A stretch of 33,718 bases of DNA from GWF sp031972135. GTDB lineage: Bacteria; Patescibacteriota; Microgenomatia; UBA1400; UBA12108. The stretch spans positions 1 to 33,718 of the forward strand of contig DALYFH010000010.1 in assembly GCA_031972135.1 (NCBI GenBank). Reading direction: 5' to 3'. The notes beneath the pieces are model-generated. The model saw only the letters and a program-made list of their open reading frames with translations, was not told the DNA's origin and did no database searches. Position 1 is the first letter of the stretch; every line of letters begins with the position of its first letter. Shown piece after piece: positions 23,173-30,385 of this stretch. Position numbers and translations under genes: made by a program.

Positions 23173-23848
23173 TGTTAATCTGTCGCGCTTCACCCGACTT
23201 GAGGTTACCGAGCTCCCAGTCTCCTAACTTGGTACGGATCAGTTGCAGAACAGGGTATGACACTGCCTCGCACATTTTGCGGATCTGACGATTACGACCT
23301 TCGTGAATCGTAATATCAATCCATGTGTTACTCGGTTGTTTTTCGACTATTTCGACTTTGGCAGGAGCGGTTTTTTTGCCTTCGATGGTTACACCAGTTT
23401 CCAAGTATCTGATAGCTTTTTCGGTTATGTTTCCTTTGACTAACACTCGATAAGTTTTGTTGGTTTCGTATTTTGGGTGAGTCAGTTTTTGGGCTAGTTC
23501 GCCGTCGTCAGTTAGGAGCATTAACCCTTCAGAATCATAGTCTAATCGACCAACCGGATAAAGACGTTTTTTTGATTTGACTAGACTAGTCACGGTACGG
23601 CGACCATCTGGATCACTAGTAGTTGAGACCACCTGTCTAGGTTTGTTTACCAGGTAATAGACGTGGCCCTCTGGTGCGCGGAGCTTTTGACCTCGGACTA
23701 CGACCTGATCGATTGAGGAGTCAATAATTTGACCGATAACGGCAATTTTCCCATTCACCTTAACAACTCCTTCTTGGATCAAAGCCTCGCTCTTGCGCCT
23801 AGAGGCAATACCACAGTTAGCCATGAACTTGTGTAATCGCATTTTCAT
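23162..23848 (-). CDS. RsuA/RluB-family 23S/16S rRNA pseudouridine synthase
   Basis: 228 residues from MKMRLHKFMANCG at 23848. TATAAT (23860-23855) ends six bases before this ATG and predicts a leaderless message, so the 17 extra codons of the longer open frame are probably not translated. An N-terminal S4 RNA-binding domain (about 4-50: ASRRKSEALIQEGVVKVNGK) precedes the catalytic domain with YPVGRLDYDSEGLMLLTDDG, which holds the catalytic aspartate, followed by KTYRVLV and EGRNRQIRKMCEAV. It converts a specific uridine in rRNA to pseudouridine. RluB is the most likely subfamily, but RsuA and RluE/F relatives cannot be excluded. Confidence 0.92.
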   Translation of the reverse strand: MKMRLHKFMANCGIASRRKSEALIQEGVVKVNGKIAVIGQIIDSSIDQVVVRGQKLRAPEGHVYYLVNKPRQVVSTTSDPDGRRTVTSLVKSKKRLYPVGRLDYDSEGLMLLTDDGELAQKLTHPKYETNKTYRVLVKGNITEKAIRYLETGVTIEGKKTAPAKVEIVEKQPSNTWIDITIHEGRNRQIRKMCEAVSYPVLQLIRTKLGDWELGNLKSGEARQINIDS

Positions 23849-23914
23849 AAGCTTATTATACACTATGAGATAGTTTGATATATACGAAGACTGGTACAAT
23901 ACTTTTAACTAACT

Positions 23915-24934
23915 ATGAAGTATTTGACGACCATCATCGCTATCCTACTACTGCCACTAGTATTCTTTGCTAGCCGTATCATCCCGATGCCGGATACTGT
24001 CGGGCGAGTAAGCAATATAACTGATCCGATCCCTGAACCACTGCCACACCGTGAAGTTACTTTGATCACTAATGCCGGCAGTGTCCAAGCACTGTCGTAT
24101 GACGGAACCAACAATACTCAGGTAGGCGATCTCGTGAGCTACAAAGATGAGGGTGGAATTTTTATCATAGGCGAGAAATATCGACTACCGAGCCTAGTTT
24201 CTTTGACACTACTATTTGTGATCGTAGTACTACTGGTGTCGGGTATGCACGGAGTTAGGTCACTGCTAGGACTCGTATTTTCTTTTGTTGTAATCTTTAA
24301 GTTTGTACTACCACAGATAGTCGCTGGGAGTAATCCAATAATAATCGCACTACTAGCAAGTGTGGTGATACTAATGGTCTCCTATTTCCTTTCGCACGGA
24401 GTTAACTCAAAATCCGTAATCGCGATCATGGGGACACTCGGTGCACTTATTGTCACAGGACTACTCGCTTTGATCTATGGAAACCTAGCAGGACTGACAG
24501 GTCTCGGGAGTGAGGAAGCAGGATTTTTGTTAGATACTCTCCCGCGAGAGAGTTTTTACAAACTACTTCTTGCCGGGATGATCATTGGGTCGCTCGGAGT
24601 ACTGGATGATATTACGATCTCGCAAGCGTCAATCGTCGAAGAGCTAAAGAGCGCCAATCATCGCCTCGGGATGGGTGAGCTATTTTTGCGAGCTATGAGG
24701 ATAGGTCACGACCACATAGCCTCACTCGTTAATACACTCGTATTAGTTTATGCAGGCAGTGCACTACCGCTACTACTACTGTTTGTTGTTTCACAAATTG
24801 GATACATAGACCTACTTAACTACGAAGCTCTGGCCGAAGAGATAGTCCGGACACTCGTTGCATCTATTGGTCTCGTTGCTGCCGTCCCACTCACTACACT
24901 GATTGCTAGTTACTGGTATGGTAGTCGAAGATAA
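23915..24934 (+). CDS. YibE/F-family membrane protein
   Basis: 339 residues. An N-terminal anchor and a small beta-rich extracytoplasmic domain (about 28-90, EVTLITNAGSVQALSYDGTN) precede seven or eight membrane helices. The conserved YibE/F core is visible: LVSGMHGVRSLLGLVFSF, GMIIGSLGVLDDITISQASI and GHDHIASLVNTLVLVYAGSA. The DDITISQ and GHDHIASLVNTL segments are the family markers. Function is unknown; related proteins are putative transporters. The extended -10 TGG-TACAAT at 23893-23901 gives a leader of about seven bases. It starts divergently from the pseudouridine synthase and is convergent with the ZIP gene. Confidence 0.88.
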   Translation: MKYLTTIIAILLLPLVFFASRIIPMPDTVGRVSNITDPIPEPLPHREVTLITNAGSVQALSYDGTNNTQVGDLVSYKDEGGIFIIGEKYRLPSLVSLTLLFVIVVLLVSGMHGVRSLLGLVFSFVVIFKFVLPQIVAGSNPIIIALLASVVILMVSYFLSHGVNSKSVIAIMGTLGALIVTGLLALIYGNLAGLTGLGSEEAGFLLDTLPRESFYKLLLAGMIIGSLGVLDDITISQASIVEELKSANHRLGMGELFLRAMRIGHDHIASLVNTLVLVYAGSALPLLLLFVVSQIGYIDLLNYEALAEEIVRTLVASIGLVAAVPLTTLIASYWYGSRR

Positions 24935-24937
24935 CTT

Positions 24938-25681
24938 TTATTCGTGGTGAGAGATTAGGGACATTAGAACAATACCTAAGATAAACATAAGGATAGTGGC
25001 TAAAGTTTTTTTGCTGGTTTTACCCTCTTTTAATTCGGGGATGAGGTCAGCGCCGGCGATATACAAGAATCCGCCTGCGGCGATAGGGACTAAATATGAG
25101 GCAAAAATCTCTGTTTGGTGAGAGAGGAAATATCCGAGCACACCACCAAAGACTGCGGTGAGTGAGACCAAGATATTGGCAACTAGAGCGCGGGTGCGGG
25201 TAAAACCGGAGTGTAGTAGTACCCCAAAATCTCCAATCTCCTGAGGTATCTCGTGTAGTGCAATGGCGAGTACTGCTACCAAACCTAGTGTGTCACCAGC
25301 GGCAAAGGATGCAGCGATGAGCAAGCCATCGATAAAATTATGAATACCATCGCCGATTAAGTTCATATAACCAATGGTGTGTCGTGTCAGATGAGCTTCG
25401 TCGTGGCAGTGTCGCCAATGGAGAAAGCGCTCTAGCAAGAAAAAGGAAATAAAGGAGAATAGCGCTAACTGAAATGCTAAATGTGGATCCATAGTCTCGA
25501 CGCTCTCTGGCAAGAGATGGAGGAATGCGGCCCCGAGCATTGTCCCAGCGGAGAGAGAGACTAGAGGGAGTAGGATCTTGTTTAAGATGACTGGTTTGAT
25601 GGAGATAGCTAGGACACCAACTAGAGACCCAGAACTAATTAGGAGAGTGGCTCCAATAATAGAGAGTAGTTCGATAGACAT
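24938..25681 (-). CDS. ZIP-family divalent metal importer
   Basis: A 247-residue membrane protein with about eight helices. ZIP metal-site helices IV and V are visible: GDGIHNFIDGLLIAASF (about 110-126) and ALHEIPQEIGDFGVLLHSGF (about 141-160), with the H, N, D and HE residues that bind Zn2+. A His-containing loop (LHWRHCHDEAHLTRH, about 87-101) lies between them. It resembles ZupT/GufA-like zinc importers. It is the last gene of the metal operon, three bases after the Fur-family gene, and would raise metal uptake when the operon is derepressed. Confidence 0.93.
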   Translation of the reverse strand: MSIELLSIIGATLLISSGSLVGVLAISIKPVILNKILLPLVSLSAGTMLGAAFLHLLPESVETMDPHLAFQLALFSFISFFLLERFLHWRHCHDEAHLTRHTIGYMNLIGDGIHNFIDGLLIAASFAAGDTLGLVAVLAIALHEIPQEIGDFGVLLHSGFTRTRALVANILVSLTAVFGGVLGYFLSHQTEIFASYLVPIAAGGFLYIAGADLIPELKEGKTSKKTLATILMFILGIVLMSLISHHE

Positions 25682-25684
25682 AAC

Positions 25685-26098
25685 TTAACCTTTCTTTTGA
25701 CAGCTCCTGCAGAGCCCAAATAATTCGAGAGCATGGCGGGTAATGCTAAAGCCGCTACCTACGTTTACGTTTTCCATAACATTCTCTAGTCTTTTATCCT
25801 GGACTTCGGCTACTTTGCCACAGCTCTCACAGACGGCGTGATGATGGTGATCATGTACATACTCGTAGCGAAACTTGCCTTCCTGAAAGTCGACTCTCGT
25901 TAAAAGATTGGCTGTCGCCAACTTTTCGAGAGTCCGATAAATGGTTGCGAGATGGGCGGTACTACCAACTTTTTTTGCAACATCTGCCACAGAGAGTGGA
26001 GAAGACGCATTGAGACAGATATCGAGGACACGTGTTCTGGCTGCAGTGACCTCTATCCCAGCTCCGTCTAATAGTTGTTTAGTGCGAATGTTTTGCAT
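25685..26098 (-). CDS. Fur-family metalloregulator, probably Zur-like
   Basis: 137 residues. An N-terminal winged helix contains the recognition helix TAHLATIYRTLEKL (47-60). The metal site and dimer domain show HDHHHHAVC (82-90) and two CxxC pairs, C90-C93 and C130-C133, which form the structural zinc site. The protein represses with metal bound. Genes around it (ZIP importer, COG0523 GTPase) point to zinc; Fur or another metal cannot be excluded. TAGAAT ends six bases before ATG (leaderless), and a palindrome of the same type as at the operon head sits just upstream of that -10, implying autoregulation. The message from the operon head can also cover it. Confidence 0.93.
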   Translation of the reverse strand: MQNIRTKQLLDGAGIEVTAARTRVLDICLNASSPLSVADVAKKVGSTAHLATIYRTLEKLATANLLTRVDFQEGKFRYEYVHDHHHHAVCESCGKVAEVQDKRLENVMENVNVGSGFSITRHALELFGLCRSCQKKG

Positions 26099-26104
26099 TA
26101 ATGT

Positions 26105-26126
26105 ATTCTACTGCGAGTGGATCGCA
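26105..26126 (-). promoter_or_regulatory. Internal fur promoter with operator copy 3
   Basis: TAGAAT (26110-26105) lies six bases before the fur ATG. Directly upstream is the 15-base palindrome TGCGA-N5-TCGCA (26112-26126), which falls in the spacer of the promoter and within the last codons of the GTPase gene. The plus-strand centre is GTGGA, versus ACCTT and ACTAT in the two copies at the operon head. Confidence 0.6.
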
Positions 26127-27010
26127 GAAGCAAATAACTTTTCAAGTTGTTCTTTGTTTAGATTGGTCCCAATAACTAGGATTGCTGTTTTGTTATCACT
26201 CTCTTTACTTACTGATTTTCTAATATCTACACGACTACCTACTTTTTGTAGTAGATAACTATCACTATATCCTTTGACTCTAAGAATGTTGTCAGCCAAT
26301 TGAGATATCACGCGTGATAATTTGTTGATGTCGTGGGACTCATTACTCAAATAATAATATTGGTCATAAGTAGCGTGAGTGTGATGGTGATCCTCAATCT
26401 CTTTTGGGTGGGTAGTAAGGGATGGCTCAAAGATGATACTAGTGTCAAAACTACTGTCCCAGACAAATGTCTTGGTACCGAGACCGATAGATGAGACGCG
26501 GTTAACTAGTGCGTTTATCTCCTTTTTTGTGTGCCTAGCTGTTTTTGAGAGTAGCGCGTAGTCTGCCTCGGCGATCTGGGATAGGACTAGAGGATGATCT
26601 ACAGCTACACTCACAAAGTTATCGGCGTCGGCGACAGCTAACACGGTGTTTAGCGAAATGAGAGACGAGAGCTCAGGACTCGTTAGGGTAGCGCGGACTG
26701 GGTCGGGATCAGAGAGACCTGAGGCTTCGATAATTAAATATTCGGTGCTTGGCGCCTGCTCTAGCGTGTAGCGGATGACTCTAGGTAGATCGACGTTTGC
26801 GACACAACACAAGCATCCTCCTGACAATTCGGAGACCATGCCCAGACCTTTGACCTCGACAAATTTGGACTCCAGTTTGATATCTCCAAACTCATTAAGG
26901 ATTAATGAGATCTTTTTGTCTGGATGGTCATGGAGCAGCTGGTTGATAAGGGTAGTCTTGCCGGCACCTAAAAAACCGGTAATAAGTACAACTGGAACAA
27001 TATTAGTCAT
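26108..27010 (-). CDS. COG0523-family metal-chaperone GTPase
   Basis: 300 residues of the G3E P-loop family (CobW/ZigA/YeiR/ZNG1 group). Walker A is GFLGAGKTT (12-20). The metal-binding CxCC motif is C66-L-C68-C69 in ELSGGCLCCV, and EASGLSDPDPV follows. The guanine-specificity motif is degenerate: ALLSKTARHTKKE replaces the usual NKxD. A histidine cluster HHHTH (208-212) in the linker is a common zinc-related trait of the family. Zinc-linked members deliver Zn to client enzymes during starvation. It overlaps the preceding gene by eight bases and precedes the regulator, so it belongs to the zinc operon. Confidence 0.92.
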   Translation of the reverse strand: MTNIVPVVLITGFLGAGKTTLINQLLHDHPDKKISLILNEFGDIKLESKFVEVKGLGMVSELSGGCLCCVANVDLPRVIRYTLEQAPSTEYLIIEASGLSDPDPVRATLTSPELSSLISLNTVLAVADADNFVSVAVDHPLVLSQIAEADYALLSKTARHTKKEINALVNRVSSIGLGTKTFVWDSSFDTSIIFEPSLTTHPKEIEDHHHTHATYDQYYYLSNESHDINKLSRVISQLADNILRVKGYSDSYLLQKVGSRVDIRKSVSKESDNKTAILVIGTNLNKEQLEKLFASAIHSQ

Positions 27011-27443
27011 TATGTTCTAGACTACCACACTCTTCACATTTACCGTCTTTGTAGTGACCTCCACAACTACAGTGCTCATGTCCAACATGAGAGTCTAATC
27101 CCACCGAATCCTGCATACCATAGAATGCAGCTTGATTGTACGATTCGGGGAACATAGCGTGGGACGTCATGGTGGTGTTAGCTATAGTCGAATGCTGCGA
27201 ACACATACATAATAATTGTTGCGAGATAGCCAGATTTTGAATATCGTATACAACACTCATGTTGTACGATTTCTCAGTATTATCGACTGCTTCTAACCAA
27301 CTAAGTGTCTCTGCAAAGTAGCCACTAGACTCCGCTTTGGCGTCGGAATCTACTGCGACAGATGGCGCTTCGACTAGTTGGAAAAAATCTCCTATCAGAT
27401 CATCTGTTTCGGCAGGCGGAATAGTAGCATATTCAACTGTCAT
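27003..27443 (-). CDS. Unknown protein with Cys/His metal-binding tail, 146 aa
   Basis: No family recognised. The N-terminal 75 residues are acidic and helical. Cysteines occur only as pairs: C79/C81, then a zinc-ribbon-like tail with C125-S-C127, eight residues, C136-x2-C139 and surrounding histidines (HVGHEHCSCGGHY, CGSLEHND). No signal or membrane segment is seen, so it should be cytosolic. It starts six bases after the upstream 291-aa gene and overlaps the GTPase gene by eight bases, which indicates coupled translation. A role as a zinc store, sensor or partner/client of the GTPase is my inference from this context. Confidence 0.7.
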   Translation of the reverse strand: MTVEYATIPPAETDDLIGDFFQLVEAPSVAVDSDAKAESSGYFAETLSWLEAVDNTEKSYNMSVVYDIQNLAISQQLLCMCSQHSTIANTTMTSHAMFPESYNQAAFYGMQDSVGLDSHVGHEHCSCGGHYKDGKCEECGSLEHND

Positions 27444-27449
27444 ATTACC

Positions 27450-28325
27450 TTAGCGATGTGAATCTACAACACGACTAAATCCATCACCTGCTCGATACTT
27501 AACTACTTGGTGATACGCCATAGCTTGAAGTAACTCTAGCGCTCCTTCCTGAGTTGCAGACTGTGGAGTCAGGATAGATCGTTTATCTAGATCATCTTGG
27601 TCTACTAAATATCTGGGGAAGACGATTGCCATGTCAGGCTCAGGATCGATCTCTAGCACTGGTCTACGAACTGTCATTGGGATCGGCAACAAAGCTATAT
27701 CTCCAGGATCACTTTTTGAGATAATACTAACCATAGATCGACTTTTTTCCCAAGCGTCAGCGATATGGACTTGTTGATCAAAGTCACCACTACTTACAAG
27801 TCCGGCTGCTCTACTAGCGGAGATGGCGGTAGACATAACGCTACCCAAATGTCTGGGGTCAGCAATGCCAGCAAAACCCGGCCGACTATGATCACCAACT
27901 GTTGCTAGCTGAGAGAGCGCCGATGCGGTACTAACTAGTTCATCCATATTTAATTTGTCTGGCTTAGCGGGATTGAGGTGATCCGGAGTCCAAAAACCTT
28001 CACTCGTAATCTTGCCAATCTGTGCCAACACTAAACGACCTTCTTTGTAACTAGAATCAGGGTGCACTACTCCGTATGCCAAATAATTCTTGGGGTCTTT
28101 GATAACACAGATAGATCCGATTCCGAGCCCTAAGACAAACTGGATCCCGAGCTGATCTAACTTGGTCCCACCTGCATTGCGTTTTTTAATACTAGTAACA
28201 ATATTGCTTTCTAGACTGAGTAAGCTGGATTTGCTTTCTATCAGTCGGGTAGGTCTAATCACATCGCCGCCCATGAGCGAGAGGCCTTTGCGAGATAGGA
28301 TTTCTTGTATTTCAGTATTTGTCAT
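27450..28325 (-). CDS. Unknown 291-aa protein heading the metal operon
   Basis: No family recognised. It is soluble, with one cysteine, no signal peptide and no membrane segment. The N-terminus (NTEIQEILSRKGLSLMGGDV) is helical, residues 60-110 look beta-rich (IQFVLGLGIGSICVIKDPKNYLAYGVVHP), and the C-terminal part contains PEPDMAIVFPRYLVDQDDLD. As the first gene after the strongest promoter in the window, bracketed by two operators, it should be the most induced protein of the regulon. A zinc-independent replacement enzyme or a scaffold for metal delivery are both possible; neither is shown. AAAGG seven bases before ATG serves as Shine-Dalgarno. Confidence 0.7.
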   Translation of the reverse strand: MTNTEIQEILSRKGLSLMGGDVIRPTRLIESKSSLLSLESNIVTSIKKRNAGGTKLDQLGIQFVLGLGIGSICVIKDPKNYLAYGVVHPDSSYKEGRLVLAQIGKITSEGFWTPDHLNPAKPDKLNMDELVSTASALSQLATVGDHSRPGFAGIADPRHLGSVMSTAISASRAAGLVSSGDFDQQVHIADAWEKSRSMVSIISKSDPGDIALLPIPMTVRRPVLEIDPEPDMAIVFPRYLVDQDDLDKRSILTPQSATQEGALELLQAMAYHQVVKYRAGDGFSRVVDSHR

Positions 28326-28326
28326 A

Positions 28327-28341
28327 TGCGAACCTTTCGCA
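28327..28341. promoter_or_regulatory. Operator copy 1 of the metal operon
   Basis: TGCGAA-CCT-TTCGCA is a perfect 15-base palindrome immediately before the start codon. It covers the expected transcription start and the Shine-Dalgarno. The size and symmetry are typical of Fur-family boxes. Its centre is 23 bases from that of copy 2. Confidence 0.85.
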
Positions 28342-28342
28342 T

Positions 28343-28372
28343 ATTATATTGCGAACTATTCGCATTTGTCAA
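28343..28372 (-). promoter_or_regulatory. Consensus promoter of the metal operon
   Basis: TTGACA (28372-28367), an 18-base spacer and TATAAT (28348-28343) match both sigma-70 hexamers exactly. The -10 lies in the eight bases between the two palindromes, so a bound regulator would block polymerase. The expected start is near 28336, leaving a leader of about ten bases. Confidence 0.88.
28350..28364. promoter_or_regulatory. Operator copy 2 of the metal operon
   Basis: TGCGAA-CTA-TTCGCA is a perfect 15-base palindrome lying in the -35/-10 spacer. It shares all twelve arm bases with copy 1 and the outer TGCGA/TCGCA with copy 3 at 26112-26126. Confidence 0.85.
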
Positions 28373-28419
28373 CAAAGAAGGAAAGGGGAGTAGCTTGATA
28401 AACTAGTTATCTGGGTACA

Positions 28420-28992
28420 TTAGCAGCCAAATACACCTTCGGTGCATGGGATAATGGGAGTATTGCTAGGATCAGCCTTGCCTGTGGTTATGTAGTCCTT
28501 GCCGTCTTCAACACCTGCCCCTGGGTTCCAGAGATCCCAATGGTAACGTAGTTCGCTCCAGCCGACAGTTAGCTCTTTGACATAGATACCATTGTTTGCA
28601 AGAGCTTCGCCAACCTGGCGACCGAGGGTACAGTAAGCACTGTAACAGTGGACAATGATCTCTTTATCTTTTGGTAAACGAGCAAAAGCAGCAACAAGCT
28701 GTTCTTCGTTCATACTACTAGCTGGGATATTTATGGCAGTGACAAAATGTTCTTTTTCGTACTCTCCCTGACTACGTAAATCTACCAGGATATATTCTGT
28801 CTTTTTTTCGTCAATATACTTTTTAACTGTTTGAGGTGATACTACACTCGCCATCTCACCACGATAAAAATTCTTGATGTGACTTTGTGGACGTGACTCG
28901 TAGTACTCAAACAGAGATACACCTAGAAAAGCTCCTAGAAAACTAAAAGCTAAGGGTATAACTCCTGTCTTTAGAATAGTCTTGATGGACAT
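28420..28992 (-). CDS. Membrane-anchored rhodanese-like protein
   Basis: 190 residues. Residues 10-28 form a hydrophobic anchor (GVIPLAFSFLGAFLGVSLF) and the rhodanese domain spans about 50-160. VDLRSQGEYEKEHFVTAINI is the family entry motif, and the active loop is VHCYSAYC with the catalytic C116 and a second cysteine C121. The tail contains two more cysteines (PCTEGVFGC) near the C-terminus. It likely handles sulfur or redox chemistry at the outer membrane face, but the substrate is unknown. The start follows the tspO stop by eight bases on the same transcript. Confidence 0.88.
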   Translation of the reverse strand: MSIKTILKTGVIPLAFSFLGAFLGVSLFEYYESRPQSHIKNFYRGEMASVVSPQTVKKYIDEKKTEYILVDLRSQGEYEKEHFVTAINIPASSMNEEQLVAAFARLPKDKEIIVHCYSAYCTLGRQVGEALANNGIYVKELTVGWSELRYHWDLWNPGAGVEDGKDYITTGKADPSNTPIIPCTEGVFGC

Positions 28993-29000
28993 AATTGGTA

Positions 29001-29501
29001 TTAGTTTAACATGTAGATGGCGAGATTGAGAAGAGCAGCAAAACTAACCCATGCGATATATGGATACAATAGGCATGATGCTGTCTTGTTAAGCTTTTTT
29101 GACTCCTGGATAGTACGTACTATAAAGTACCAAAGTGCACCAATCTCGACGAAGGCAAGGCCTGGCTCTTTGAAGCCAAAAAAAAGAATAGACCATAGTG
29201 TGTTGAGGATTAGCTGAGTCCAGTATACTTGCCAAAATAGCTTGGCTTTTTTACCAAACTGATAGCGACGATATATCAGGTAGGCTGAGATACCCATCAA
29301 GGTATAGAGAGTCGTCCATACAGGGCCAAAGAGATAGTTGGGTGGAGAGAAAAATGGCTTATCGAGTGTCGCATACCAGGTAGGAATAGCTGAAAAAGTA
29401 AATAGGCTACCGAGGAGACCTGCCGACTGTGCGACTACTATAAATAACAAAAGGAACCAGTAGTTATCTTTGGGTTTATTCCATGGCCATACAAACTTCA
29501 T
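29001..29501 (-). CDS. tspO: TspO/MBR-family membrane protein
   Basis: 166 residues with five membrane helices, as in the TspO (translocator/benzodiazepine-receptor) family, which binds tetrapyrroles and responds to oxidative conditions. WYATLDKPFFSPPNYLFGPV followed by WTTLYTLMGISAYLI is the family core, and FWQVYWTQLILNTLWSILFF is the conserved fourth-helix region with its tryptophans. TATACT (29521-29516) ends 14 bases before ATG, giving a short leader without a clear Shine-Dalgarno. It is the first gene of a pair with the rhodanese. The N-terminal 20 residues (WPWNKPKDNYW) are slightly longer than usual. Confidence 0.93.
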   Translation of the reverse strand: MKFVWPWNKPKDNYWFLLLFIVVAQSAGLLGSLFTFSAIPTWYATLDKPFFSPPNYLFGPVWTTLYTLMGISAYLIYRRYQFGKKAKLFWQVYWTQLILNTLWSILFFGFKEPGLAFVEIGALWYFIVRTIQESKKLNKTASCLLYPYIAWVSFAALLNLAIYMLN

Positions 29502-29545
29502 ACTTCGACAATCTCAGTATAAATAATAGATTTAGTATAGCTTAT

Positions 29546-29836
29546 TTATGACTCTACTATACGCGTAAAGCGAGGGACTATTAACCCTTCCCACTCGACA
29601 GATTCTAGCCAAGAGTCGAGGTTGCGGACAAAGGGTGGTGCATCGATCCGAGCGATATCTTGGTAAATCACACAGACCTTTTGACTGTCCTCTTGGAGCG
29701 CGAGCATTAAGACTTTGTACTTACGCTTAGGATACTTGTAATGACGGTAGGCTGCACCGACTATGACGCTTTTTGAGGCATCAAAGAGGAGTTTGTTTAA
29801 TGCTTCGTGATCTTGGTGAGAACTATTTTTCTTCAT
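29546..29836 (-). CDS. DUF1653-family protein
   Basis: 96 residues. The pattern AYRHYKYPKRKYKVLMLALQ, a VIYQD element and a C-terminal proline-flanked GLIVPRFTRI match the small DUF1653 beta-barrel-like domain, here with about 20 extra N-terminal residues (KKNSSHQDHEALNKLLFDAS). The family has no established function. It starts four bases after the small membrane-protein gene and is probably the last gene of the copper operon transcript, though a functional link is not implied. Confidence 0.75.
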   Translation of the reverse strand: MKKNSSHQDHEALNKLLFDASKSVIVGAAYRHYKYPKRKYKVLMLALQEDSQKVCVIYQDIARIDAPPFVRNLDSWLESVEWEGLIVPRFTRIVES

Positions 29837-29840
29837 ATGG

Positions 29841-30149
29841 TTAGGATTTATTATTATTTTTTAACCCAAAGTAGAGCATTAATATTAGTATAGCTTTTAG
29901 ACCATATCCTGAACTGAGGTCTATAGCTAACTTAGTCAGCGGAGTCATATTCCCTGTTAAAAGATGAAAGACTATGCTTAGTGGTAGTACTAAGAGTATC
30001 CATTGAAAGTGTGATAACTGCCTTTTGGTAGGTAGTATTATTTTGTTTAGTATGGGGACCAGGAGATAGACGCCGATATATGCGAGTGAGAAATCAAAAA
30101 TGGCAAATTCACCAATTCTAAACGAACGTAAATACTCGATAGTTATCAT
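29841..30149 (-). CDS. Small membrane protein of unknown function
   Basis: 102 residues with about three hydrophobic helices (IFDFSLAYIGVYLLVPIL, WILLVLPLSIVFHLLTG, LKAILILMLYFGL) and a short basic loop (PTKRQLSHF). No metal-binding cysteines. No family recognised. The ATG overlaps the HMA-gene stop by four bases, so it is translationally coupled to the copper genes, and a membrane role beside them is possible. Confidence 0.65.
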   Translation of the reverse strand: MITIEYLRSFRIGEFAIFDFSLAYIGVYLLVPILNKIILPTKRQLSHFQWILLVLPLSIVFHLLTGNMTPLTKLAIDLSSGYGLKAILILMLYFGLKNNNKS

Positions 30150-30385
30150 GTGAGGACAGTATAACCTAGTTTGCTGATGATCTGGGTAAACTTACCTGGG
30201 TTGACCAACTTAGGATCATAGACCACAACTGATTCTTGTTTGGCATAGCTAGTGATACTACTGATAACCCCTTTTAATTCCTCTATTTCCCCATCTATAT
30301 TTAGACTGCAGCTGCTGCAATGTAGACCAGAGAGCTTTAACTTGATTGTCTCGCCTGCTGGTTTCTTTTTGAAAAAGTTAAACAT
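30146..30385 (-). CDS. HMA-domain copper chaperone (CopZ-like)
   Basis: 79 residues: a short basic N-terminal extension (MFNFFKKKPAG), then one heavy-metal-associated ferredoxin-like domain with C23 and C26 in GLHCSSCSLNIDGEI, where MxCxxC is more usual (L replaces M). The rest follows the fold: LKGVISSITSYAKQESVVVYDPKLVNPG. It would bind Cu(I) in the cytosol and pass it to CopA. The ATG overlaps the stop of the SafE-cupredoxin gene by one base (TAATG). Confidence 0.9.
   Translation of the reverse strand: MFNFFKKKPAGETIKLKLSGLHCSSCSLNIDGEIEELKGVISSITSYAKQESVVVYDPKLVNPGKFTQIISKLGYTVLT

Noticed and set aside
28396..28412. GATAAACTAGTTATC as a terminator after the rhodanese gene
   Set aside because: The stem is only five A/T-rich pairs and no T-run follows on the minus strand.
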